A stretch of DNA of 64,000 nucleotides. It comes from Deltaproteobacteria bacterium (GTDB taxonomy: Bacteria; Myxococcota_A; UBA9160; UBA4427). This document shows positions 22,622 through 31,400 of this stretch, one piece after another. The position numbers and the translations under genes were made by a program. Location of the stretch: the NCBI GenBank assembly GCA_029261855.1, contig JAJDAN010000021.1:124001-188000 (forward strand), given 5' to 3'. The notes below the pieces were generated by a model that was given only the letters and a program-made list of their open reading frames with translations, was not told where the DNA came from and ran no database searches. Position 1 is the stretch's first letter; every line of letters begins with the position of its first letter.

Positions 22622-25441
22622 TCAGTCCTGCTTCGAGATCGCGATCGCGCGCCCGTCCCGGTGAACGGTCGCGCGCCGCACGCTTCCGTCCTCGTCGGAT
22701 GTGAAATCCACCAGGATTCCCTCTCCCATGAAGCGTCCGCCGCCGAGATCCGAGAGCACGGCCTTGCCACCGCCCTTCATGCCGAGAGCCAGCACCGTCT
22801 GCTGGCGCGCCACCTCGAGCTCCATGCCGATGATCGGAACCTCGTAGATGCCGGTGTACGGATCGAGCCGGTGGTCGACATCGAGGGTCAGCAGCTCGCG
22901 GATCGTCCAGGGCTCCATGCGGCCACCGCGAGCTGCCCTCACAGCCGCGACGGCCTCGGGGCGCACCGGCTCCTCCGCGTGACCCCAGGCCCGACGCAGG
23001 TACGTGACGAGCCCCGCAATCGCCCGGTCATCGAAGCGGGAGTCGGTCCCGTGCGGCGGCATATTGGCGTTCCACTCGCGGTCTCCCACGAGCACGGGGC
23101 CCGTCAAGCCGTCGAGAATGATCCGGACGATCCAGTCGTCGGAATCGCGGACCCAGGCTGAGCTCACGAGGGACGGTGCGAGCCCCGTCTGGCCGCGTCC
23201 GTCTTCGCCGTGGCAGGCCGCACAAGTGGCGACGTACAGGGCGCCACCGCGAGCGCGCAGCCGTTCCTCTTCCGGCGTCAAGGGACGCGCACCGCCCGGG
23301 GTCGGGTCGCCGGGCCAGGTGAAGTACTGGCGAACCCCAGCGATGGCGGCGGCGAGACCCGGGGCCTGCTCCTCACCGAAGAGCGGATGCGCCGCCGCGA
23401 GCTCGATGCGTTCGGTGCCCGGTCGTGACTGCGCATCGCGAATGCCCTCGAGCAGCGCGACGGCCTGCCAGCTCGGCAGGGGTCCAACCGCCCGGTCGAG
23501 CAGCGACCCGATGGCGGCGAGGTCCTGCGCCTGGCGGGCCGCCAGGAAGTCGGCGACGACCAGCGCCCGCAGCCAATCGCTCGATCCCGCATCTGCGTCG
23601 GCATCCGCGAGACGTTCGAGCTCGCCCTCGAGGGCCTCGCGCTCGCGTCCCGACAGCGACGACACCGCGGCCTGCGCATCCAGGGGATCGCCCGATCGAC
23701 CGATCGCGAGCAGCGCGTCGAGGGGCCGCTGTTCGGACGGCAGCTCGCCCAGGGAATGTGCGGCCTGCAAGCGCACCGCCGGGTCGGGGTCTCCGAGGCG
23801 TTCCAGGACCAGGCCCCGCACCTCGCCGTCGCCGGCCATCAGCTGTTTCTCGCTGGCCCGCAGTGCGCTCCGCCGCAACACCGGGTCGGCATCGCCGAGT
23901 GCGTGCGCCAGAGTCGTCGCGTCGAGGCCCCCGAGACCGCTGAGCGCCCACACGGCATGCGGTCGGCCGGCGGGGCCGAAACCGTCGAGATCCCGCAGAG
24001 CCGCGATGGCCCGCGGATCCCGGTCGTGGATCAGCCGGCGCTGGGCACGGTCTCGCACCCAGCCGTTGGGGTGATCCAGGGCTGCCACCTGCTGGTCGAG
24101 GCTGGCGAGAGGCGGCGGACGCCGGGGGACGTCACGGTCGTCGCGAACGATCCGCCAGATGCGGCCGGTCTCGCCGGGAATGGCCAGATCGTGAGCGGCC
24201 GCGTACGCGCGCAGGTGGGGCGAGACGTAGTTCGCGTGCTGCACCAGGCCCCTGTACATGTCGATCACCCAGACGCTGCCGTCCGGGCCGACCTCGGCAT
24301 CCACGGGACGGAAGCGCTCGTCTGTGGACGCGAGGAAGTCGCGCGTCTCGAAGTCCGGGTCGGGATAGGTGCGCCGCCGGGATTGCAGACCGAGTCCATC
24401 GCGCGCCACCTCGAAGTGCGCGACGAGGTTGCCCGCCACCTCGGGCACGAACGCGTCGCCGACGTATTCGGGTCCGTACTGGTCACCGCGCTGGATGGCG
24501 AGTCCGCTGACACCCGTGGGCGCAAGCTGGCGGCCGTCGGGGCGCAGGGACCCGTGCAGGTAGGCGCGGTTGAGCCCGGGCTCCGGCCGCACGCCGAAGA
24601 CCTCTTCACCCTCGGACAAGGCCACGCCGATGCCCGGCTTGTTCGGTTCGGACGCCGTGCCCGGCTGGCGCATCGGGTAGTGGCCCGGGATCAGATCGCC
24701 GTAGAGGAACGCAGAGTTGTGGTTGTGGAAGAGCAGCCCTTCGTCGTCCTGGGCCAGCCCCCACTGTCCGCGAAAGGCGCTGTCGTCGACTTCCAGCGTG
24801 TCGCCCCGCAGGCGAAAGCGGCGGCCCGACTTCGCGTTGTGGATCCAACCGTCGATCCCCGGTAGCAATCCGTTCTCGAGATGCTCCGGGTCATGGCGTC
24901 CGAGGGCGTAGTGGCTGAGACGGGTCCTCTGTCCGCATACCGGCTCCTCGCCACCGGTCACGCGGCACAGCCACAGGTCCGGCGGCACGCCGACGAGCAC
25001 GCCTTCGGGCAGGACGGCGATCGCCCGGGGAAGCACCAGTCCGTCCAGGAAGACGTGGCTCGAATCCATGCGTCCGTCGCCGTCGGTGTCGGTCAGGACC
25101 ACCACGCGACCGATGGCGGCGTCTTCGCCGGTACCGTCGACGTCGGGCATGAAGCCCCGCATCTCGACGACGTAGAGACGGCCTTCGTCGTCCCAGTCCA
25201 TCGCAACGGGATCGACTACCAGCGGCTCCGATGCCACCAGCTCCACCCGGAAGCCCGGCGCCAGGCGAAAGCTCGCCTGCTCGGCTTCGGGAGACAACAC
25301 CGGCACGGGCTCATCGGGAATGCGGGAGAGGATGTCCGCCGGGTCGGGCCCCCGCCAGATCCGCCATGCGACGAGTCCGCCGATGGCGACCACGAGCAGC
25401 ACGGTCCCGAGCCCCGCGGCCCACCGAAGCAGCCTGCGCAC
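22622..25441 (-). CDS. Membrane-anchored PVC-type beta-propeller/HEAT/cytochrome c protein
   Basis: A 939-residue envelope protein. An N-terminal membrane segment (GLGTVLLVVAIGGLVAW) is followed by a propeller like that of PVC-type membrane-bound dehydrogenases (FRVELVASEPLVVDPVAMDW, DTDGDGRMD). HEAT-like repeats follow (about residues 480-640), then a class I cytochrome c domain with CAACH at 740-744 and a likely distal Met in NANMPPHG near 794. A short beta-rich tail follows. Such proteins are predicted periplasmic sugar or alcohol dehydrogenases passing electrons to heme. The GTG start at 25441 has AGGAACAG upstream. It lies 16 bases after the amidohydrolase stop, so it is probably co-transcribed with the Ltp cassette. 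Confidence 0.85.
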   Translation of the reverse strand: MRRLLRWAAGLGTVLLVVAIGGLVAWRIWRGPDPADILSRIPDEPVPVLSPEAEQASFRLAPGFRVELVASEPLVVDPVAMDWDDEGRLYVVEMRGFMPDVDGTGEDAAIGRVVVLTDTDGDGRMDSSHVFLDGLVLPRAIAVLPEGVLVGVPPDLWLCRVTGGEEPVCGQRTRLSHYALGRHDPEHLENGLLPGIDGWIHNAKSGRRFRLRGDTLEVDDSAFRGQWGLAQDDEGLLFHNHNSAFLYGDLIPGHYPMRQPGTASEPNKPGIGVALSEGEEVFGVRPEPGLNRAYLHGSLRPDGRQLAPTGVSGLAIQRGDQYGPEYVGDAFVPEVAGNLVAHFEVARDGLGLQSRRRTYPDPDFETRDFLASTDERFRPVDAEVGPDGSVWVIDMYRGLVQHANYVSPHLRAYAAAHDLAIPGETGRIWRIVRDDRDVPRRPPPLASLDQQVAALDHPNGWVRDRAQRRLIHDRDPRAIAALRDLDGFGPAGRPHAVWALSGLGGLDATTLAHALGDADPVLRRSALRASEKQLMAGDGEVRGLVLERLGDPDPAVRLQAAHSLGELPSEQRPLDALLAIGRSGDPLDAQAAVSSLSGREREALEGELERLADADADAGSSDWLRALVVADFLAARQAQDLAAIGSLLDRAVGPLPSWQAVALLEGIRDAQSRPGTERIELAAAHPLFGEEQAPGLAAAIAGVRQYFTWPGDPTPGGARPLTPEEERLRARGGALYVATCAACHGEDGRGQTGLAPSLVSSAWVRDSDDWIVRIILDGLTGPVLVGDREWNANMPPHGTDSRFDDRAIAGLVTYLRRAWGHAEEPVRPEAVAAVRAARGGRMEPWTIRELLTLDVDHRLDPYTGIYEVPIIGMELEVARQQTVLALGMKGGGKAVLSDLGGGRFMGEGILVDFTSDEDGSVRRATVHRDGRAIAISKQD

Positions 25442-25457
25442 CTGTTCCTACCCCCCG

Positions 25458-26639
25458 CTAGAGAACGTCGGGGATGTGCTCGAGCCCGTAAAGGCGTTTG
25501 CAGTTCTCGTGAAGCATCTTCCGTACCTCGTGCTTGGGGACGCCCCGGAAGACTCGTTCCACGGTGATCAAGGACTCGGGCCAATCGCTGCCGCTGTGCG
25601 GATAATCGGTCGACCACATGATGTGGTCGAGATTCATCCGGTGACGCAACTCGACGCCCACGCTGTCCAGCATGAAGGTCGACCAGAAGTTCCGGAAGAA
25701 GACCCGACTCGGCATCTCGGTCATCTCGTCCACCGCGCCGGTGTACCAGCGATAGCGGCGGAACATGTCGTCGCTCTGCTCGAGCAGGGTCGGAATCCAG
25801 CCGATGTTGGCCTCGACCAGCACGATCTTCAGCCCCGGGAAGCGTTCGAAGATGCCCGAGAACAGCACGTCACAGACCACGTCGAGGGTCTGCCCGCCGG
25901 CCTTCGTCCAGGCTGCGCGCCCCACGAAAGCCAGGGTCGTCCAGGCTCGTCCTGTCGAGCCGCCCCCGCCGCCGCGCAGGAAGCTCCCGATGTGGATCGC
26001 GACCGGCACCCCGCGCTCTTCGCACATCGCCCAGAAGCGGTCGTCCTCGGGCTTCGGGTCGAGACTGCCGTTGGGGAAGGCGGACAGGATGCCCCCGCGG
26101 TGCCCGGCATCGAGTGCCCAGCCGAGCTCGTCGGTGGTGTCCTCGACGCCCGTGGTCGGCAGCACCGCCTGCCCGATCAGCCGGCCCCCGGAACCCTCGC
26201 AGAACTCGAGCAGCCATTCGTTGTAGGCGCGCACACAGGCGCGCTGCAGGTCCCGCTCCTCCGAGTAGATCCGCGCGCCCTTGAGGGTCACGCTCGGATA
26301 CAGGATCTGCGCATGGATCCCGTCGGCATCGAGGTCCGCCAGTCGGGCCTTGGTGTCGAAGCTTCCGGGTCGCATGTCGGCATAGCGCGCGCCGGCGGGC
26401 TTGTACTGGAAGAAGCTGAGTCCCGCGGTGGCGGTCAGCCCGACGGGCCACTTCTGCTTGCCCCCGTCGAAGAGCCAGATGTCTCCATCGTCTCCATGGG
26501 CGACCCGGGGTGCCCGGTCACGCCACTTCTCGGGCACGCGTTCCGTCCACAGGTCGGGCGGCTCGTTGACGTGCGCATCGGCGTCGAGGATCGGATAGTC
26601 GATGCTGGCCGCGTCGAAGAAGAGATCGTTCTGACTCAT
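25458..26639 (-). CDS. Amidohydrolase_2-family metal-dependent hydrolase/decarboxylase
   Basis: A TIM-barrel amidohydrolase_2 protein of 393 residues. The metal site is suggested by DADAHVNEP (D-x-H type), VAIHIGS in mid-barrel, KIVLVEANIGWIP, and the terminal IMWSTDYPHSGSDWP with a conserved Asp. Relatives decarboxylate aromatic or enol acids (ACMS decarboxylase type) or hydrolyse C-C or amide bonds. Proteins of this long subtype are common in acyl-CoA catabolic clusters without known substrate. The ATG at 26639 overlaps the DUF35 stop (ATGA), so it belongs to the second Ltp-thiolase cassette. Confidence 0.88.
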   Translation of the reverse strand: MSQNDLFFDAASIDYPILDADAHVNEPPDLWTERVPEKWRDRAPRVAHGDDGDIWLFDGGKQKWPVGLTATAGLSFFQYKPAGARYADMRPGSFDTKARLADLDADGIHAQILYPSVTLKGARIYSEERDLQRACVRAYNEWLLEFCEGSGGRLIGQAVLPTTGVEDTTDELGWALDAGHRGGILSAFPNGSLDPKPEDDRFWAMCEERGVPVAIHIGSFLRGGGGGSTGRAWTTLAFVGRAAWTKAGGQTLDVVCDVLFSGIFERFPGLKIVLVEANIGWIPTLLEQSDDMFRRYRWYTGAVDEMTEMPSRVFFRNFWSTFMLDSVGVELRHRMNLDHIMWSTDYPHSGSDWPESLITVERVFRGVPKHEVRKMLHENCKRLYGLEHIPDVL

Positions 26640-27127
26640 CGGGACGGCTCCTCGCCGGTTGTCGCCCCGGGCTTGGGCTGGGGCTGGGGCTGGGGCTCGA
26701 AGCCGGGAACGGATGCGGACACCGGACGAAAGTACGGCGCCACGACGCCGGCTTCTTCGCCCGCGAGCGATAGCTCGCGGAACACGACCGTAACGGGCAT
26801 GTCCATGTGCAGGTCTGCGGGGTCGCAGTCGACGATGTTCGTGACGATCCGGACGACCGGGTCCTCCTCGAGGGCGACGAGTCCGGTGACGTACGGGGCA
26901 CGTTCCTTGAATGGCTTGTAGAGCGCCCGTTCGACGAGTGCCCACGAAAAGAGCGTCCCGCGACCACTCACGACGGTCCAGGCCATCTCGCTGCCGCCAC
27001 AGCCGGGGCAGCGCGGCTGCGGGTACCAGACGTAGCGATCGCACGCACTGCAGCGCGGCACCGCCAGCTCCCGCCGGGCGGCAGCGTCCCAGAAGCCACG
27101 GGTGGGTTCGAACGAGAGGTCTGGCAT
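26636..27127 (-). CDS. DUF35 Zn-ribbon/OB-fold protein with Pro-Gln tail
   Basis: A 163-residue DUF35 protein with zinc ribbon Cys26, Cys29, Cys40 and Cys43 (CSAC, CPGC) and an OB-fold (GRGTLFSWALVERA, VTGLVALEEDPVVRIVTNI). It probably binds the adjacent Ltp-type thiolase (8 bases upstream), as the 7202-7627 protein should bind its own partner. The C-terminus adds a low-complexity PQPQPQPKPG stretch encoded by tandem hexanucleotides (26669-26697) that the paralogue lacks. Its stop overlaps the amidohydrolase start. Confidence 0.88.
   Translation of the reverse strand: MPDLSFEPTRGFWDAAARRELAVPRCSACDRYVWYPQPRCPGCGGSEMAWTVVSGRGTLFSWALVERALYKPFKERAPYVTGLVALEEDPVVRIVTNIVDCDPADLHMDMPVTVVFRELSLAGEEAGVVAPYFRPVSASVPGFEPQPQPQPKPGATTGEEPSR
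26669..26697. repeat. GGGGCT hexanucleotide tandem repeat
   Basis: Four to five copies of a GGGGCT-like hexamer lie inside the 3' end of the DUF35 gene and encode its Pro-Gln tail. Hexamer gain or loss would keep the frame, so length may vary between strains. Confidence 0.7.
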
Positions 27128-27135
27128 GCCGGCGC

Positions 27136-28356
27136 TCAACGCGTCCCCCTTCGCAGCACCAGGGTGCTTGCCATGTGACCCGTGTAGCCACCGTAGACGC
27201 CGATCTGTGCGTCTGGAACCTGGGCGCAGGCCTCGCCGCGCAGCTGCCGAACGACTTCGACCACGTGGGAGATCCCGAGCACGTAGGCATGAGACAGCAG
27301 GCCGCCGTGGGTGTTGTAGGGCAGTCCGCCGCCGTCGTGGTGCAGCCGCGTGCCTTCCACGAAGGCACCGCCCTCGCCCTTCTTGCAGAAGCCCATGTCT
27401 TCGATCTGCATCAGGGCGACGATGGTGAAGGGGTCGTAGAGCGTCAGGACATCCACGTCGGCCGGTGTGATGCCGGCCATCTCGAAGGCCGCCGGCGCCG
27501 AGAAGACCTGGGGTGTGGCAGTGAAATCTCCCTGCTGACTCCAGAACACGCCGCTGCCCGAATGGCCCTCGGCCACACCCGCGACATGGACCGGCGGCTT
27601 GCGCAGGTCCCGAGCGTGCTCGGGCGACGTCATCACATAGGCGGCTCCGCCATCGGAGATCAAGCAGCAGTCCTCCATGCGAAGCGGATCCACCAGCATG
27701 GGTCGGTCCAGGTAGTCGGCGAGGGTGAGCGGCTTGTCGCGCATCACCGCTCCTTCGTGCAGGTTCGCGTGGCGCCGGCACGAGACCGCGATGGAACCCA
27801 GCTGCGCGGACGTGGTGCCGTACTCGTGCATGTGCCGACGGGCGATGGTGGCGAAGTAGACCGGCTGCGGGAACCAGCCGAAAGGCAGCTCCAGGTTCGC
27901 CTTGAAGTGCTCGGAGGAATGCGCGTCTCCGGGACTTCCCTCACCCGCCTGTCGCTGAGTGGCCCAGGCAATCGAGAAGACGTTCACGATGACGCGCGCA
28001 TCACCCGCGGCCAGCGCCTGGGCGGCGAGCGCGGGGGCGGTGCCGGCCCAGACCATCCCGCCACCCTGGCTCGACGTCCACAGGGGGCCATCGAAGCCGC
28101 GGGCGCCGAAGTGCTGGCGAAACGCGGGCTCGTCGAGCTGGCCGGGCAGTCCGCCGCTCCACATCAAGCCGTCGACATCGCGGGGCGAGAGCCCGGCGTC
28201 GTCGAGGGCGGCCCCGACCGCATCGATGGCGATCTCGACCGATGTGCGACCGGAGGCGGGGGTGTGTCGGGACTCGCCGACGCCCGCGATCGCCACCTGC
28301 CCCGACGCGTCGGGGAGCTCTCCACGCCATCCCCAATCCGCCGCTCGCGAAGCCAT
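27136..28356 (-). CDS. Ltp-type thiolase-superfamily protein without nucleophilic Cys
   Basis: A 406-residue thiolase fold protein, paralogue of 7633-8775 (shared RRHMHEYGTTS, MRDKPLTLADY, GFCKKGEGG). The usual nucleophile loop reads SSQGGGMVWAGTAPALAAQAL, with no Cys near the expected place. Conserved YDPF (LTLYDPFTIVALMQIEDMGFC) is the Ltp-type motif holding a catalytic Tyr. With the DUF35 protein encoded 8 bases downstream it probably forms a retro-aldolase-like complex releasing a shortened product and acetyl- or propionyl-CoA. The start is ATG 28356, with TAGCCT 6 bases ahead and a TTGACG -35 embedded in the shared palindrome. Confidence 0.85.
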   Translation of the reverse strand: MASRAADWGWRGELPDASGQVAIAGVGESRHTPASGRTSVEIAIDAVGAALDDAGLSPRDVDGLMWSGGLPGQLDEPAFRQHFGARGFDGPLWTSSQGGGMVWAGTAPALAAQALAAGDARVIVNVFSIAWATQRQAGEGSPGDAHSSEHFKANLELPFGWFPQPVYFATIARRHMHEYGTTSAQLGSIAVSCRRHANLHEGAVMRDKPLTLADYLDRPMLVDPLRMEDCCLISDGGAAYVMTSPEHARDLRKPPVHVAGVAEGHSGSGVFWSQQGDFTATPQVFSAPAAFEMAGITPADVDVLTLYDPFTIVALMQIEDMGFCKKGEGGAFVEGTRLHHDGGGLPYNTHGGLLSHAYVLGISHVVEVVRQLRGEACAQVPDAQIGVYGGYTGHMASTLVLRRGTR

Positions 28357-28362
28357 TTCGCG

Positions 28363-28392
28363 AGGCTACTCGATGACTTGACGGACCGTCAA
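28363..28392 (-). promoter_or_regulatory. Divergent promoter with perfect TTGACGGACCGTCAA palindrome
   Basis: Positions 28378-28392 form a 7+1+7 palindrome midway between the Ltp-thiolase gene (minus) and the four-domain fusion gene (plus). On the minus strand its TTGACG (28392-28387) is an ideal -35 with an 18-base spacer to TAGCCT (28368-28363), 6 bases from the ATG. On the plus strand TTGACG (28378-28383) would serve the fusion gene, though no clear -10 follows at normal spacing (CATGCT at 16 bases is the best). One regulator could control both directions. Confidence 0.55.
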
Positions 28393-28426
28393 ACTGCTTC
28401 ATGCTACGGGACGTTCGACGGAGCCC

Positions 28427-31400
28427 ATGAGCAGATTCACGATCGGCCTGGACCTCGGCGGCGGCAGCGTCCGCAGCCTCGTGCTCGACCTCGACAGCGG
28501 ACGCGTCCACTGCGCTGCGCGTCCTTTCGGGTCGACGCCGGCTCCCGGCACGAGCGGCCTGGGCTTCGACCTCGACCTCGCCGCCGCCGCCGCCGGCCTG
28601 GCGGACGCAACCCGGGATGCCCTCGCAGACGCCGGGGCGCGCAGCGAAGACGTGGTGGGCATGGCCTGCGCGAGCATGCGACTCGGCACCGTCGTCGTAT
28701 CCGACGAAGCTGAAGTGCTGATGTCCGTCCCGAACCGCGACGCCCGGGCGGTGGGCCCCGGGCTGATCCTCGCAGCGAATCACGGGCCGGAGCTCCAGGC
28801 CAGAACGGGCCACTGGCCGCTTCCGATCTTCGGCGCCGCGCGCCTTCGCTGGCTGAAGGAAAACCAACCCGAGACCCTGGCGCGCGCGGCCTGGTACCTC
28901 AGCCTCAGCGACTGGATGGGCTTCCACCTCTGCGGCGAGGCCGCCGTCGATCCGTCCCAGGCCGCAGAATCCCTGCTCTACGACGTGCGCGCGGGGGCCT
29001 GGGCGGACGATTGGATCGCCAAGCTCGAGCTGCCCCGGGCCATCTTCCCGGAGATTCGCGAGAGCGGCAGCCGGCTCGGCAGCCTGCGTGCCGAGGTCGC
29101 CACTCGCTTCGGCCTGCCCGCCGGTCTGCCCGTCTTCATGGGCGGCGCGGACACCCAGTGCGGCCTGCTCGGAGCCGGTGCGGTCAGCCACGACGAACTC
29201 GCAATCGTGGCCGGCACCACGGCCCCCGTCCAGACGGTGCTCGACGAGCCCGTCATCGACGCAGAAGCCCGGGTCTGGACCGGTCGTCACGTGGTCCCCG
29301 GGAAGTTCGTGCTCGAAAGCAACGCCGGGCCCGTCGGAGAATCGCTCGACTGGCTGGCTCGTGTCGTCCACGCAGACGCAGCCGCGGAGCCAGGCGCCAC
29401 CGCCATGCTCCTGGGGGACGCGGCGGAATCCGAGCCGGGCGCTCGGGGCCTGTTGTCGAATCTCGGGGTCGAGGTCATGAATGCCCGGGAAAGCGGGCTG
29501 CCCGTCGGGAACCTCACGCTGACCCACATGACCAGCGCCGGAGAAGCATCTGCGCGACGGCACGTCGCGCGATCGGTCGTCGAAGGCATCGCGTGCGGAC
29601 TGCGCGCGAACATCGCCCAGCTGCGCGCCATCCGGGGGAGCGACGGCGGTCGCGTGTACCTGACCGGAGGCTTTTCTCGCAGCGGTTTCTTCGCCGGGCT
29701 GCTCGCGAACGTTCTGCAGGAACCCGTGACGGTCGGCGCCCAGCACGAAGCCACCGGGCTCGGCGCCGCCCTGTGCGCGGCAGTCGGCGTCGGTCACTGG
29801 CCCGACCTGGCCACTGCTGGACGCGAATCCGCCGCCGGTTCCCACATCGTCGCGCCGGACAGCGAGACGCGCGCGCTTCACGAAGACCTGGTGGCGCGTT
29901 GGAACGAGCTTCGCAGCGATGGCGCTGCCGGGATCCGCACCGCCTCGCGCCTGACGACGCCGTTCGTCCTGTCCTACCAGGCGGTGGACGCGACCGACGT
30001 CGCAGTGGCGGTGCGCCCCCGGATCCTGATCACCGCCGACTGCGACACGGAGTCACTCGCCGCCCTCGAGCGACTGGGGGATGTCGAGTACGCGAGCTTC
30101 CGGGACAAGAAGCGCATGCTCACCGGCCCGGCCCTGGTCGAGGCGCTCGCGGGCGTAAACGTCTTCGTCACCGAAATCGACCTCGTGGACGCGGGCGCCC
30201 TCGAACAGCTACCGGATCTTCGCGTGATCGTCTCCTGCCGCGGCGACGCCGTGAACGTCGACCCCGAAGCCTGCACGGCCTTCGGCGTGCCGATGTTGCG
30301 CACCCCCGGTCGCAACGCCGACGCCGTCGCAGACCTGACGCTCGCCTTCTTGTTGATGCTCGCGCGCCAGCTTCCCGACGCGGCCGACTTCCTGCGTCAG
30401 CCGGGCATCGCACCGGGGGACATGGGGAAGATGGGCCAGGCCTTCGGGAAGTTCCGCGGCCGCGAGCTGTGGCAGAAGACCGTCGGTCTCATCGGTCTCG
30501 GCGCCGTCGGACGCAAGGTCGCCGCACGCCTGCGGCCCTTCGGCGCCCGGATCCTCGTCGCCGACCCCTTCGTGACCGCCGAACGCGCCGCAGCGGCCGG
30601 GGCCGTAGCGACTTCACTCGAAACCCTGCTGCGGGAGAGCGACTTCGTCAGCCTGCACGCGGCGGTCACGGCGGAGACGACGGGCTTGCTCGGCGCCGCG
30701 GAGTTTGCGGCCATGAAGCCCGGCGGATGCCTGGTGAATACCGCGCGTGCCGCCCTGCTGGACGAGGACGCGCTGGTCGAGGCCCTGCAGAGGGGGCACC
30801 TGGCGGGCGCCGCTCTCGACACCTTCTCCGTCGAGCCACCGGGGTCCGACCATCCGCTGATGTCTCTCCCCAACGTGATCGCGACTCCGCACGTCGGTGG
30901 GAACACCTCCGATGTCGCCGCCCACCAGGGGCAGATCGTCGTCGATGAGATCCGTCGGTTGCTCGCCGGTGCGGCTCCTCGCTTCGTCGTGAATCCCGAG
31001 GTGCTGGGTAGCTTCGATTGGAACAGCGCCCGTCCCAGTCCACCCGCCGACCTGCTCGCGCGCCTGAAGGCAGGCCCCGCCCCCGCGGTGACGGACCTGC
31101 AGAAGCAGAAGCCCAGGCAGCAGCAACAGCCGAGCCCGCAGGCGAGCCCGCAGGCGAGCCCGAGGTCCCCGGAACCGGCGTCGGAGCCCGAAGCCACCGG
31201 TGACGCAGCCGGTGGTCCCGGACTCCCCGGCGCGACTCGTGAAGCCATGCGCCGACTTGCTGCGCGCTTCGTCGAAGAGATCGTCGGGGATGAGGCCATC
31301 CGCAGCTTCTCGGTAGATCGGGACGTGACGCTCCACTTCGACCTCGAAGACGCGGACTGCGTCTTCCACTCCACCCTGGCCGACGGCAAGGTGGTCGGAT

